From Nocardia fluminea (GTDB lineage: Bacteria; Actinomycetota; Actinomycetes; Mycobacteriales; Mycobacteriaceae), in the NCBI RefSeq assembly GCF_002846365.1, contig NZ_PJMW01000002.1, positions 1,488,001 through 1,552,000 of the forward strand: a stretch of DNA of 64,000 nucleotides. The letters run 5' to 3'. A program made the translations under genes and the position numbers. A model generated the notes under the pieces. The model made no database searches. It saw only the letters and a program-made list of their open reading frames with translations, and was not told where the DNA came from. Shown here piece by piece: positions 18,593 to 28,231 of the stretch; position 1 is the first letter of the stretch, and each line of letters begins with the position of its first letter.

Positions 18593-19368
18593 TCAACGCA
18601 GTTGGCAACCCGCAGACCATCCTGCTCTTCGGCGGCACCTCCGAGATCGGTCTCGCGATCGTCGCCGAGTACCTGGCCAAGAGCCCGGCCCGGGTCATCC
18701 TGGCGAACCTGCCCGGCGATCCGCTGCTCGACAACGCCGTCACCCAGGTGAAGGCCGCGGGCGCGACGCAGGTCGACGTCATCGACTTCGACGCGCTCGA
18801 CACCGAGTCGCACCCGAAGGTCGTCGACTCCGCGTTCGCCGCGGGTGACGTCGACGTCGCGATCGTGGCGTTCGGTGTGCTCGGTGACGCCGAGGAGCTG
18901 TGGCAGAACCAGCGCAAGGCGGTCATGACCGTCGGCATCAACTACACCGCCGGTGTGTCGGTGGGTGTGCTGGTGGGCGACAAGTTCAAGGCCCAGGGCC
19001 ACGGCCGGATCATCGTGATGTCCTCGGTGGCCGGTGAGCGCGTTCGCCGCTCCAACTTCGTCTACGGCTCCACCAAGGCCGGCCTCGACGGCTTCTACCT
19101 CGGCCTCGGTGAGGCGCTGCGTCCCTACGGTCCGCGCGTCACCGTCATCCGGCCGATGCAGGTGCGCACCTCGGCGACCAAGGCCCACTGGGAAGCCACC
19201 GGGTCCAAGGAAGCACCGCTCACCGTCGACCCGGAGGACGTCGCCAAGCTCGCCGTCACCGCGTCCGAGAAGGGCACCGAGATCGTCTGGGCGCCGGGCG
19301 AGGCCCGCTTCCTGATGTCGGCTCTGCGCCACGTGCCGCGCCCGATCTTCCGCAAGCTCCCGATCTGA
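18589..19368 (+). CDS. dprE2: Decaprenylphosphoryl-D-2-keto erythropentose reductase DprE2
   Basis: DprE2 is the SDR partner that reduces the keto intermediate from DprE1 to decaprenyl-phosphoryl-D-arabinose, the only arabinose donor for wall arabinan. The 259-residue protein has the cofactor loop FGGTSEIG, the catalytic serine in MSSVAGER and Tyr-xxx-Lys in VYGSTKAGL. The GTG start lies in a GTGA overlap with dprE1, with AGGAGG at 18572-18577 inside the dprE1 coding end, so the two are coupled. A hairpin follows the gene. Confidence 0.96.
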   Translation: MINAVGNPQTILLFGGTSEIGLAIVAEYLAKSPARVILANLPGDPLLDNAVTQVKAAGATQVDVIDFDALDTESHPKVVDSAFAAGDVDVAIVAFGVLGDAEELWQNQRKAVMTVGINYTAGVSVGVLVGDKFKAQGHGRIIVMSSVAGERVRRSNFVYGSTKAGLDGFYLGLGEALRPYGPRVTVIRPMQVRTSATKAHWEATGSKEAPLTVDPEDVAKLAVTASEKGTEIVWAPGEARFLMSALRHVPRPIFRKLPI

Positions 19369-19381
19369 TCGTCTGCGTTTC

Positions 19382-19417
19382 GAACTGCCGCATCATCCCC
19401 GGATGGTGCGGCAGTTC
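19382..19417 (+). terminator. Hairpin between dprE2 and aftA
   Basis: A 15-bp stem (19382-19396 with 19403-19417, one G-T pair) has a 6-nt loop and is followed by TGCTTT. It should end or dampen dprE1-dprE2 transcription, so aftA would need its own promoter or read-through. Confidence 0.7.
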
Positions 19418-19483
19418 TGCTTTACGACTCCACTAGGCTGGCCCGGACCGTGGAGCACAGTGGAGCCGGAGGATTGCGCGCCG

Positions 19484-21472
19484 ATGACGACCAATGACGA
19501 GGCGCGGGCGGGGCGCAAGATCTGGATCGGGGTCGGCGAGGGCGCTGCCGCCGCGGGTGTGGCGCTCGTGGTGGCCGTGGTGGGACTGTTCGCGTTCTCC
19601 GCGGTGCAGTGGCCGGCGTTCAACTCCTCCAACGTGACTCGCGCGCTGACCACGGTGGGACAGGTCGTCGCGATCGCGCTGCTGGTGGTCTCGGTGCTGT
19701 TGATTCGGCTGCGCCGGTGGCCGGTGGTGGCGAAACTGCTTTCCTGGGTGGGAATCTCGAGCTTCGTCACGGTCACGCTGGGGATGCCGCTGGCCGCGAC
19801 GAAGCTGTATCTGTTCGGTGTCTCGGTGGACCAGGAATTCCGGACCGAGTACCTGACGCGACTCACCGACAGCGCCGCGCTGCGCGATATGACCTATGTG
19901 GATCTGCCGCCGTTCTACCCGGCCGGGTGGTTCTGGATCGGCGGGCGCGTGGGCAACGTGCTGGGGATGGACGGCTGGGAAGTGTTCAAGCCGTACGCGA
20001 TCGGGCTGCTGGCCGTCGCCGCGACGGTGGCGCTGGTGTTGTGGATGCAGCTGGTGCGGGCCGACACGGCGGTGGGGGCGGCCGCGGCGGTGACGGCGAT
20101 GACGTTGGCGTACGCGTCACCCGAGGCTTACAGCGCGGTCCTGGTGGTGTTCGTTCCGCCGGTGCTCGTGCTGGCCTGGGGTGCGCTGCATCGGCGCTCC
20201 GGTGGGTGGGGCGCGGTGCTCGGCACGGGGCTGTTCCTCGGGGTGGCGGCGTGTTTCTACACGTTGTACCTGGCGATCGCGGCGTTCACCGTGGTGATCA
20301 TGGCGGTGGTGGCGGCCGGGTTCGCTGTCCACGCACAGCGGGCAGCGGGGCGACGGGCGAACCGGGTGGGCGCGCGGGCAGGTACCGGTGAGGCAGGCAC
20401 TTCCCCGGGCGGGGCCGACCCCTCGACCGCTCGACCTGCCTGGCGTGCCGCGATCGCGCCGCTGACCAAGCTGGCCGCGATCGGCGCCATCGCCATCGTG
20501 CTGGCCCTTGCCGTGTGGACGCCGTATCTGCTGGAAATGCTCTCCGGTGCGAAACTGCCCTCCGGCAGTGCTTTCCACTATCTCCCGGAATCCGGCGCGC
20601 AGCTGGCGTTCCCGATGCTGGAGTTCTCCCTGCGGGGAGCCCTGTGCATGGTCGGCGTGCTGTGGCTCGTGGTTCGCGCCGGATCGTCCAGGCGCGCACA
20701 AGCACTGGGCATCGGCGTCGTGTCGATCTATCTGTGGACCCTGCTCTCGATGACGGCGACCGCGGCGGGCACGACCCTGCTGTCGTTCCGGCTGGAGCCG
20801 GTCCTGCTCGCGTTGCTCGCCGCTGCGGGCGTTTTCGGCTTCGTCGAAGGCGCGACCGCCATCTACCAGGCTTTGAACGAGCCGGCCCCGATGCGGCCCG
20901 CGGCTGCCGCGATCGCCGTCCTCGGCGCCGTGGCCTTCGCCCAGACGATCCCCACCGTGCTCACCCACGAGATCGACACCGCCTATACCGACACCGACGG
21001 CAACGGTGAACGCGCCGACCAGCGCAAACCCTCCGCCGTCTCGCACTACCGCGAGATCGACGCGGCCCTGGTCGCGCAAACCGGGCGCCCCCGAGACGAA
21101 TCCGTCGTCCTCACCGCGGACACCACGTTCCTCGCCTTCTACCCCTACTGGGGTTTCCAGGCGCTCACCTCGCACTACGCGAACCCACTGTCCGACTTCA
21201 AGGCGCGCGCCGCCACCATCGCCGAGTGGAGCAAGCTCCCCGACTCCCCCGCCTTGGTGCAGGCCCTCGCGAAGTCGCCCTGGCGCGCCCCCGACGCCTT
21301 CCTGTTCCGCAACGACGGCGACAACTACACCCTGCGCCTGGCCGAGGACGTCTACCCCAACGACCCGAACGTCAAGCGCTACACCGTCGCCTTCCCCAAG
21401 TCCCTGTTCACCGATCCCGCCTTCACCCGCACCGAGATCGGCCCCTTCACCCTGGTCACCGTGCGCCGCTGA
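19484..21472 (+). CDS. aftA: Galactan 5-O-arabinofuranosyltransferase AftA
   Basis: AftA adds the first arabinofuranose residues to the galactan, using decaprenyl-phosphoryl-arabinose outside the membrane. The 662-residue protein has about 11 hydrophobic segments and then a soluble C-terminal domain (from about residue 500, with ETNPS-type loops such as TADTTFLAFYPYWGFQALT). The extracellular motif VDLPPFYPAGWFW after the third helix is typical of AftA. The ATG at 19484 has GGAGG about 11 nt upstream. In M. tuberculosis embC follows directly; here four other genes come between. Confidence 0.93.
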   Translation: MTTNDEARAGRKIWIGVGEGAAAAGVALVVAVVGLFAFSAVQWPAFNSSNVTRALTTVGQVVAIALLVVSVLLIRLRRWPVVAKLLSWVGISSFVTVTLGMPLAATKLYLFGVSVDQEFRTEYLTRLTDSAALRDMTYVDLPPFYPAGWFWIGGRVGNVLGMDGWEVFKPYAIGLLAVAATVALVLWMQLVRADTAVGAAAAVTAMTLAYASPEAYSAVLVVFVPPVLVLAWGALHRRSGGWGAVLGTGLFLGVAACFYTLYLAIAAFTVVIMAVVAAGFAVHAQRAAGRRANRVGARAGTGEAGTSPGGADPSTARPAWRAAIAPLTKLAAIGAIAIVLALAVWTPYLLEMLSGAKLPSGSAFHYLPESGAQLAFPMLEFSLRGALCMVGVLWLVVRAGSSRRAQALGIGVVSIYLWTLLSMTATAAGTTLLSFRLEPVLLALLAAAGVFGFVEGATAIYQALNEPAPMRPAAAAIAVLGAVAFAQTIPTVLTHEIDTAYTDTDGNGERADQRKPSAVSHYREIDAALVAQTGRPRDESVVLTADTTFLAFYPYWGFQALTSHYANPLSDFKARAATIAEWSKLPDSPALVQALAKSPWRAPDAFLFRNDGDNYTLRLAEDVYPNDPNVKRYTVAFPKSLFTDPAFTRTEIGPFTLVTVRR

Positions 21473-21477
21473 CACCC

Positions 21478-21509
21478 CGAGCGGGCGACGCCGTGGCATC
21501 GCCCGCTCG
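21478..21509. terminator. Hairpin between convergent aftA and TIGR03086 gene
   Basis: An 11-bp perfect stem (21478-21488 with 21499-21509) closes a 10-nt loop five bases after the aftA stop. No T-run is present, so it is a hairpin-only terminator as is common in high-GC actinobacteria. Confidence 0.6.
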
Positions 21510-21523
21510 AGACCGGTCCGTGC

Positions 21524-22153
21524 TCACGCCGAGGTCCGGCCGAGGTAGTGCAGGAGTTCGGTGGTGGCGCCGTCGGTCGTCCCTTCGACGACGGGGGCGT
21601 AGGCGCCCCATTGGCGCAGCGGTTCGATGATCTCGGCGTCGGTGCCGGACCCGGGGGCGGGGTGGCTGGTGCGGGCGGCGGCCAGGAGGTGGGCGGACAG
21701 GTCGTCGGTGAGGGGCGACGGCTGGCCGGTGGCGATGGCGATGTCCCAGGCGTGGACTGCCGCGTCGAGGGCGGCGAGGGTCGCGGCGACGGGGGTGGGG
21801 AGATCGCCGTGCGGGAGCGGTGTGGGAACAGTGGCGGTGTCGTCGGAGACCGTGGCCCAGGCCGCGGCGGTCTGGTCGATGGCTTCGCGGACCAGGGCCG
21901 CGGCGGAGCCGTCGATCTCGCCGGAGGGGTCGAAGGGGTTGTAGGACGGGCCCGGGCCGACGCCCAGTGCCGCGGCGTAGGCGAGCTGGTCGCCCGCGGC
22001 GTGCTGGATGACCTGGGTGACGGTCCACTCCGAGCACGGTGTCGGCAGGTGCCACTGGTCGTCGGCGATACCGGCCACGACCTCGCTGAGCGCGCGGTAG
22101 GAAGTGGCGACCACGTCGCGCCAGACGGTTTCGAGGGCTGCGGTGCTGTTCAT
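21524..22153 (-). CDS. TIGR03086 family protein (DinB/mycothiol-dependent fold)
   Basis: The 209-residue protein shows WHLPTPCSEWTVTQVIQHA near the N-terminus and AALDAAVHAWDIAIATGQ further on. These carry the histidines of the TIGR03086 / maleylpyruvate-isomerase-like metal site on a four-helix DinB fold. Members are thought to use mycothiol, the thiol of this group of bacteria, in detoxification or isomerisation. It is divergent from a WYL regulator over an 83-bp gap with repeated CCTAA/TTAGG half-sites, so the regulator probably controls it. Confidence 0.85.
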   Translation of the reverse strand: MNSTAALETVWRDVVATSYRALSEVVAGIADDQWHLPTPCSEWTVTQVIQHAAGDQLAYAAALGVGPGPSYNPFDPSGEIDGSAAALVREAIDQTAAAWATVSDDTATVPTPLPHGDLPTPVAATLAALDAAVHAWDIAIATGQPSPLTDDLSAHLLAAARTSHPAPGSGTDAEIIEPLRQWGAYAPVVEGTTDGATTELLHYLGRTSA

Positions 22154-22185
22154 TTCGGTGCCTTTCGTTTCGGTGATGACTCCAG

Positions 22186-22218
22186 CCTAGAAACCCATTA
22201 GGCTCATTTCTTTCCTAA
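22186..22218. promoter_or_regulatory. Candidate operator, CCTAG / TTAGG / CCTAA half-sites
   Basis: The gap between the TIGR03086 gene and the WYL regulator contains CCTAG at 22186-22190, TTAGG at 22198-22202 and CCTAA at 22214-22218, alternating in orientation in an AT-rich context. This is a plausible binding site for the divergent regulator. Confidence 0.45.
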
Positions 22219-22236
22219 TTTTCCTCGAGGTGAGAA

Positions 22237-23199
22237 ATGGCTGCGACAACCCCGCGAGTACTGCGTCTGCTCGCCCTGCTGCAAGACCGCGCCTACACGG
22301 GTCGCGAGCTCGCCGACCGCCTCGAGATCACCGAACGCACCGTGCGCAACGACATCTCACGGCTGCGCGAACTCGGCTATCCCGTGCACGCCGAACGCGG
22401 CGCGATCGGCGGCTACCGCCTCGGCCGGGGCGCCACCATGCCGCCGCTGCTGCTCGACGACGAGGAAGCGGTGGCGGTCGCGCTGTCCATCGCCGTGGCG
22501 CACGACGGCTCGCTCGCCGTCTCCGACATCGGCGACCAGCTCACCAGAGCACTGCGCAAGATCGAACAGATCCTCCCGAAACGTTTGCAGCGCAAGGTCT
22601 CCGCGCTGCGCGACGCCACCGAGATCGGCCCCGCCACCACCGGCTCCCGCGAACCGGACGCACCGGTCGCCGCGGGCATCCTCACCACTCTCGCCGACGC
22701 GGTCCGGCGCACCACCGCGGTCACTGTCGAAACCGCCGACGGCACAGCGGAACTCGAGCCCTACCGGCTGATCAACTGGCAACGACGCTGGTACCTGGTC
22801 GCCTACAGCATGCGAACACATGACTGGACGGCGCTGCCCGCCGCCGGCATCGCCCGGGCCGAGGCCGGTGCGCGCGTGTTCGCCCCGCGCACCCTCCCGC
22901 ACGACGATCTGGTCGCCTTCGTCATGCGTCACATCGCGTCCACAGGTTGGCGCGTCCACGCCCGCGTCACCGTCCTCGAATCCGCCGAGACCGTGATCGC
23001 CAGGATCAACCCGGCGGTCGGCGTGGTCGAGCCCGTCGACGAGCACAGCTGTGTCCTGCTCACCGGCGCCGACGCGATGGAGACGATCGCGATCTACCTC
23101 AGCATGCTGATGATGGACTTCCGCGTCGACGGGCCGCCCGAACTGGTCGCGCACCTGCGCACCCTGGCCCGCCGCTACACCGAATCGGTCGCCGGATAA
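22237..23199 (+). CDS. YafY/PafC-type regulator with HTH and WYL domains
   Basis: Residues 5-60 form a DeoR-like helix-turn-helix (YTGRELADRLEITERTVRND). Residues about 140-215 form the WYL domain, with NWQRRWYLVAYSM matching the W-Y-L core. A WCX-like C-terminal domain follows. Such proteins sense a ligand or single-stranded nucleic acid and activate or repress a neighbouring gene. GAGGTGAG precedes the ATG. The adjacent divergent TIGR03086 gene is the obvious target. Confidence 0.9.
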   Translation: MAATTPRVLRLLALLQDRAYTGRELADRLEITERTVRNDISRLRELGYPVHAERGAIGGYRLGRGATMPPLLLDDEEAVAVALSIAVAHDGSLAVSDIGDQLTRALRKIEQILPKRLQRKVSALRDATEIGPATTGSREPDAPVAAGILTTLADAVRRTTAVTVETADGTAELEPYRLINWQRRWYLVAYSMRTHDWTALPAAGIARAEAGARVFAPRTLPHDDLVAFVMRHIASTGWRVHARVTVLESAETVIARINPAVGVVEPVDEHSCVLLTGADAMETIAIYLSMLMMDFRVDGPPELVAHLRTLARRYTESVAG

Positions 23200-23377
23200 C
23201 CCGTGCGGATCGTGGCCGATCCGTGCCGGAACCCGGTGTCCATCCCGCGCGGCGGCACTACACTGACTGGTGCGGCACGGTCGACGCCGGCGGATCTCGA
23301 CACTCCCCCGGCGGCTGGCGTTGAAACCAGATCCTGCACGTCACGGGTCCCGGCGACCCGCTACCGGAGGAGGACGT

Positions 23378-23920
23378 ATGTCCGATCCGTTGCACACGAG
23401 GGTGTGCCTCACCGGCCTGAATTGTTCCTGCCCGAGCATCAGTGTCTTCCTGGTGCCGGAACCGCTGGTCCTCGGCGGTCAGATGATGCACCTGCTCGAG
23501 CAGGCGCCGGTCGCCGGGCGAATACCCGCGCCGACTCCGGACGCCGAGCTGATCGACCTGATCCAGGCCGTGCGCACGCCGTTGGACACGCGGGGGCTCG
23601 CTCGCGCGCAGCAGGTCGCGTTCACCGGTCCGCGCCACGATCCGCCGGTCGCGCGGGAGGTGCTGCACGACCATCTCATCGAGGAACCGGCGCCGTGGGG
23701 GCTGGATGTGGACGATCCCGCGGAGCTGACCCGGCTGGCGATGCTGCCCGAGCGGCGGATCGGCGTGCGTCGCATCGATGATTTCCAGGCGCATTCGATC
23801 CGTCAGGCGATGGAGGCCGTGTATCGGCATTTCGCGATCGACCAGCGCATTCCGTTGGTCTATCACGGCTTCGCCGACCCACGCGAGGGCTGGTTCGCCC
23901 TGCGCGCCTCGGCGGCGTGA
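23378..23920 (+). CDS. Conserved hypothetical protein
   Basis: I do not recognise this 180-residue protein. The ATG at 23378 has a strong GGAGGAGG site, which supports real translation. The N-terminus carries CLTGLNCSCP, a small cysteine cluster, and the middle is rich in acidic residues and proline. The C-terminal part (HSIRQAMEAVYRHF) is predicted helical. No signal peptide or membrane segment is seen. It sits between the WYL regulator and another unknown gene on the same strand. Confidence 0.6.
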   Translation: MSDPLHTRVCLTGLNCSCPSISVFLVPEPLVLGGQMMHLLEQAPVAGRIPAPTPDAELIDLIQAVRTPLDTRGLARAQQVAFTGPRHDPPVAREVLHDHLIEEPAPWGLDVDDPAELTRLAMLPERRIGVRRIDDFQAHSIRQAMEAVYRHFAIDQRIPLVYHGFADPREGWFALRASAA

Positions 23921-24112
23921 ACGCCCACCTGTGTCGATGGACACCCGTTAGCCACTGGTGTGCGGAAGAGCGATAGACCACAATATGTCCGGTCAGAGTC
24001 AACAAACCGCACGGTCCGTGTCGCGGGGCGGGTACGCTGCGAAATGTTGGAAGTTCGGCCGACCGAAATCAGTTTTGGTAGCGCTGATCGGTACGGATGC
24101 AGAGGTATAGCT

Positions 24113-24625
24113 ATGACGCTCAGCAGACCGGAGCGGATCGATCTTTTGTTGACACGCCCGCAACGGCAGGACCGTGAACCGGAGCCGCGCGCACAGCTCG
24201 ACTCGCTGGCCGCGATCGAGCGGGTGGTCATCGACGCCACCATCGCCATGCTCGCGCCGGGGCAGAAATTCGCCCTGCTGTGGTCTTTGCAGGTCGGCGA
24301 CCAGGCTGTCGCCGGGGTGCAGATCAAAGAGCGCGACGGCACGGTCACCAACCTGATGCCGCCCACCGAGGTGCTCGAATACCTCACCGATCACAAGCGC
24401 ATGTCCTATCTCCCGGACAACGGCGCCTGGCTGAGCGCCGAGATCTTCATCGCCGGTCCCACCCGGTACAAGTCCAGCTACTCCACCGGCTCGGTCGCCG
24501 ACTGGATGCCCGAGGTCACCGCCGACGACCTACGCGCCGAATTCACCGCCTTCCCGCGCCCCGACACCGAGATCCCCGACTGGGCCCGCTCCCAACTCGA
24601 CTGGGCCGACCGCCGCACGGGCTGA
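24113..24625 (+). CDS. Conserved hypothetical protein
   Basis: I do not recognise a specific function. The ATG at 24113 has AGAGG about 8 nt upstream. The 170-residue product has an alpha/beta look: an amphipathic helix in SLAAIERVVIDATIAML, alternating strands (KFALLWSLQVGD, GVQIKER), then an acidic Trp-rich tail. The general pattern resembles small soluble YezG/immunity-like folds, but I cannot confirm that. The 190 bp upstream appear free of genes and are AT-richer, consistent with its own promoter. Confidence 0.6.
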   Translation: MTLSRPERIDLLLTRPQRQDREPEPRAQLDSLAAIERVVIDATIAMLAPGQKFALLWSLQVGDQAVAGVQIKERDGTVTNLMPPTEVLEYLTDHKRMSYLPDNGAWLSAEIFIAGPTRYKSSYSTGSVADWMPEVTADDLRAEFTAFPRPDTEIPDWARSQLDWADRRTG

Positions 24626-24706
24626 GCGTCTCCGCACCGTCGCTCCGGCGGCCCGTCAGGAGCGGCGTGGACCCGCGCACAGGTTCGATGGCTAGCATCA
24701 GACCCC

Positions 24707-27700
24707 GTGCGACCGGACCGATCTGAACGAGCGTTCACCCGATACCGCCTGATCGCCCTCGTCTGTGGGCTGCTCGGGTTCGTGCTTGCCCTGCTCACAC
24801 CGCTGTTACCGGTGCGCCAGGACCGGGCGAGCCTGGACTGGCCGCAAGCGGGCGCGACCAGCGTCGAGGCACCGCTGGTGTCGTATGTGCCGCAGCGGCT
24901 CGACGCGCAGCTGCCGTGCACGATGCTGAGCGGGCTGCCGGGTCCCGGGGCGGAGAACCCGGCCACGACCACCCTGCTGACGACGATTCCGGTCGCTTCC
25001 GGCAAGGCCGACCGCGGGCTCAGCGTCACCGTCCGCGACGGGGTGCTGGGGGTGCAGGCGCGCGATGTGCCGATGCTGTCGGCGCCGATCGCCGAGATCG
25101 GCGGGTGTGAGCGGATCAGCATCGTCTCGACGATCGAGGCCACGACCGTCGAGTTCGTTGGGGCGACGCGCCAGGACGGGACGCCGTTCCGCAACACCGT
25201 CACCGTGGACAAGCGCCCGCAGATCGTGGGCGTCTACACCGACCTCGACGCGGCCGCCCTCACCGGCGCCCGGCTGCACGCCGATATCGACTCCCGCTTC
25301 ACGTCGACGCCGACGACACTGAAACTGGCGGCGATGATCGGCGCCGGCGTCTTCACCGTGCTCGCGCTGATCGCGCTGCACCTGCTCGACACCGCCGACG
25401 GCCGCCGTGCCCGCCGCTTCCTGCCCCGGCACTGGTGGCGGATCACACCGGCCGACGTGGTGGTGGTCGTGACCTTGCTGGGCTGGCATGTGATCGGCGC
25501 CAACACCTCCGACGACGGCTACATCCTCAATATGGCGCGCGCGTCGGGCCCGTCGGGCTACATGGCGAATTACTACCGCTGGTTCGGCGTGCCGGAAGCG
25601 CCCTTCGGCTGGTCCTACGAACTGCTCGCCTGGATGACGAAGGTCTCCGACGCCAGCCCGTGGATGCGCCTGCCCGCGCTCGCCGCCGGTCTGGTCTGCT
25701 GGGCGGTGATCAGCCGAGAAGTGCTGCCCCGCCTCGGCGCTCGTGTGCGCCGCGACAAGGTGGCGCTGTGGACGGCTGGCCTGGTGTTCCTCGCCTTCTG
25801 GCTCCCCTACGACAACGGTCTCCGCCCCGAACCGCTGATCGCGGCGGGTGCGCTGCTCACCTGGTGCCTCATCGAACGTGCCATCGCCACCGCACGTCTG
25901 CTGCCCGCCGCCTTGGCGATCCTCATCGCCGCGTTCTCGCTGGCGGCGGGACCGACGGGCCTGATCTGCATCGCCGCCCTGATCGCCGGTACCCGGCCGG
26001 TCATGCAGGTCATCATCAAACGCGCGCAGGGCCTGCGCCCGCGCCGGATCGCCGCCGACAGCGCCGATGACCGCTCGCCGGCCGATCCGGCCGATTCGAG
26101 CAGCTCGGTTCGAACGAACAGCTCGTCGAGCCGGCTCTCGGTGGGCGCGAAGATCTTCCGCTACGCGGCACTGCTGGCGCCCGGCGTCGCGGCGGGCACG
26201 CTGGTGCTCATCGTCGTCTTCGCCGACCAGACGCTGGCCACCGTCATGGAGGCCACCCGGGTCCGCACGCTCGTCGGCCCGAACGTCGCCTGGTTCGACG
26301 AACGCACCCGCTGGGACTCGCTGTTCATGCTGTCCCCCGACGGCTCGCTGGCCCGCCGCTTCGGCGTGCTGGTGCTGCTGCTGTGCCTGCTCGTGTGCAT
26401 CCTGCAGGTGCTGCGCAAGGGCCGCATCCCCGGCACCTCACGCGGCCCCTCGGTGCGCATCCTCGGCATCGTCTTCGCCGCGCTGCTGCTGATGATGTGG
26501 ACGCCGACCAAGTGGACCCACCACTTCGGTGTCTACGCGGGCCTGGCGGGTTCGCTGGCGGCGCTGGCCGCGGTCGCCGTGGGTACGAACGGGATCAGAG
26601 CCCCCCGCAATCGCGCGCTGTTCACTGCGGCGGTGTTGTTCCTGCTCGCGATGACCTTCACCGGGTCCAACGGCTGGTGGTACGTCTCCAGCTACGGCGT
26701 GCCGTTCTGGGACAAGGCGCCGATGGTGGCGGGCAAGGGCGTTTCGACGCTGTTCCTGGGCCTCAGCATCCTCGCACTGCTGGTCGCCTTGTATTTCCAT
26801 CTGCGCGACCCGTACCGAACCTCGCGCGACACCGGGCGTTTCGATCGCTTCGCGACCATGCCGCTCACCATCGCGGCGGCGTTGCTCGTGCTGTTCGAGG
26901 TGGCTTCGATGGCCAAGGGCGCCATCACCCAGTACCCCGCCTACTCCATCGCGAAGTCGAATTTCAACGCGCTGCAAGGCGATACGTGTGGTCTGGCCAA
27001 CGATGTGCTGGTGGAATCGAATACGGCCGACTCCCTTCTCACCCCCTACACCGGTGACCCCGCCGACGGTCTGAACGCCGAGTCCACCGGCTTCACCCCG
27101 GACGGGGTGGCCGACGACCTCACCGCCGACGCCGACGAGACCGTGGTCGGCGGCGCCAACTCGGTCGACACCGATTCCGCCAACAAGACCACCAAGACCA
27201 CCGGTGCGGGCACCGGCGGCGGCACCAGCGCAGAACCCGGTATCAACGGCAGCACCGTGGCTCTGCCGTTCGGCCTCGATCCGGCCCGCACCCCGGTCCT
27301 CGGTTCCTTCCAGGACGGCGTGCAGCAGCAGGCGAAGCTGACCTCACAGTGGTATCGCGTGGACCTCGGCGACAGCGTGCGCGACGATCCCGCCTACCAG
27401 GCGCTCGTGGTCACCGCGGCCGGGCGGATCCGCTACGTCGACACCGACGGCGTCGTGCACTACGGGCAGGACCTGCGGCTGGAATACGGCATTCGCGCCG
27501 CCGACGGTTCCGTCGAGGTGACGGGCTCGGTCGCGCCGATGGATATCGGGCCCGCTCCGTCGTGGCGCAACCTGCGCGTACCGATCGACGCGCTGCCAGC
27601 CGGCGTGAACGCGGTGCGCCTGGTCGCCGCCGACAACGACATCACCGGCAAGCAGTGGCTCGCGGTGACGCCGCCACGGTTGCCGAAACTGTCCACCCTC

Positions 27701-28069
27701 GACTCGGTGGTCGGCCGGACCGCTCCGGTGCTGCTCGACTGGCACGTCGGCCTGGCGTTTCCCTGCCAGCGCCCGTTCGAGCACCACGACGGCGTCGCGG
27801 AGGCTCCGCAGTGGCGGATTCTGCCCGACCGGGTCGGTTCGGACGCGTCCAACGCCTGGCAGGACGACATCGGTGGCGGCCCGCTCGGGTGGACAAATCT
27901 GCTCCTGAGGGCCGAGACTGTGCCCACCTATCTCGACCGTGATCTCGGTCGCGACTGGGGCTCGCTGGAGCGGTTCACGCCGTACCAGCCCGCACCGCCC
28001 GCGAAGATCGGGGTGACTGTGGTCGATCAGTCGGGTCGGGCGAAAGAACCGGCAATTCGGGCACAGTAG
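24707..28069 (+). CDS. Emb family arabinofuranosyltransferase (EmbB-like)
   Basis: Emb proteins polymerise arabinan from decaprenyl-phosphoryl-arabinose outside the membrane. This 1120-residue copy has the N-terminal carbohydrate-binding domain (about 40-200), then the GT-C core with the catalytic pair Asp269-Asp270 in NTSDDGYI, about 13 hydrophobic segments to residue 770, and a C-terminal binding domain (about 830-1110). The segment VSDASPWMRLPALAAG recalls EmbB. Met276 (codon 25532-25534) stands seven residues after the first catalytic Asp, like Met306 of M. tuberculosis EmbB. The start is a GTG. Which of EmbA, EmbB or EmbC it replaces needs a tree. Confidence 0.93.
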   Translation: MRPDRSERAFTRYRLIALVCGLLGFVLALLTPLLPVRQDRASLDWPQAGATSVEAPLVSYVPQRLDAQLPCTMLSGLPGPGAENPATTTLLTTIPVASGKADRGLSVTVRDGVLGVQARDVPMLSAPIAEIGGCERISIVSTIEATTVEFVGATRQDGTPFRNTVTVDKRPQIVGVYTDLDAAALTGARLHADIDSRFTSTPTTLKLAAMIGAGVFTVLALIALHLLDTADGRRARRFLPRHWWRITPADVVVVVTLLGWHVIGANTSDDGYILNMARASGPSGYMANYYRWFGVPEAPFGWSYELLAWMTKVSDASPWMRLPALAAGLVCWAVISREVLPRLGARVRRDKVALWTAGLVFLAFWLPYDNGLRPEPLIAAGALLTWCLIERAIATARLLPAALAILIAAFSLAAGPTGLICIAALIAGTRPVMQVIIKRAQGLRPRRIAADSADDRSPADPADSSSSVRTNSSSSRLSVGAKIFRYAALLAPGVAAGTLVLIVVFADQTLATVMEATRVRTLVGPNVAWFDERTRWDSLFMLSPDGSLARRFGVLVLLLCLLVCILQVLRKGRIPGTSRGPSVRILGIVFAALLLMMWTPTKWTHHFGVYAGLAGSLAALAAVAVGTNGIRAPRNRALFTAAVLFLLAMTFTGSNGWWYVSSYGVPFWDKAPMVAGKGVSTLFLGLSILALLVALYFHLRDPYRTSRDTGRFDRFATMPLTIAAALLVLFEVASMAKGAITQYPAYSIAKSNFNALQGDTCGLANDVLVESNTADSLLTPYTGDPADGLNAESTGFTPDGVADDLTADADETVVGGANSVDTDSANKTTKTTGAGTGGGTSAEPGINGSTVALPFGLDPARTPVLGSFQDGVQQQAKLTSQWYRVDLGDSVRDDPAYQALVVTAAGRIRYVDTDGVVHYGQDLRLEYGIRAADGSVEVTGSVAPMDIGPAPSWRNLRVPIDALPAGVNAVRLVAADNDITGKQWLAVTPPRLPKLSTLDSVVGRTAPVLLDWHVGLAFPCQRPFEHHDGVAEAPQWRILPDRVGSDASNAWQDDIGGGPLGWTNLLLRAETVPTYLDRDLGRDWGSLERFTPYQPAPPAKIGVTVVDQSGRAKEPAIRAQ

Positions 28070-28231
28070 GACGGCGTAGAGACTGTGGCAGCGTAAGGGC
28101 AGTGACCGGGCACTTGTCCATGTCGCTCACGAAACCCTCAGTGTCCGTTAGGGTTTCGATTGGATGAAACACCTGTAAATGACAGCGTGAAGGTCCTGTG
28201 CCTGCACGTTTGAGCACGTACCCTGGTGGGT

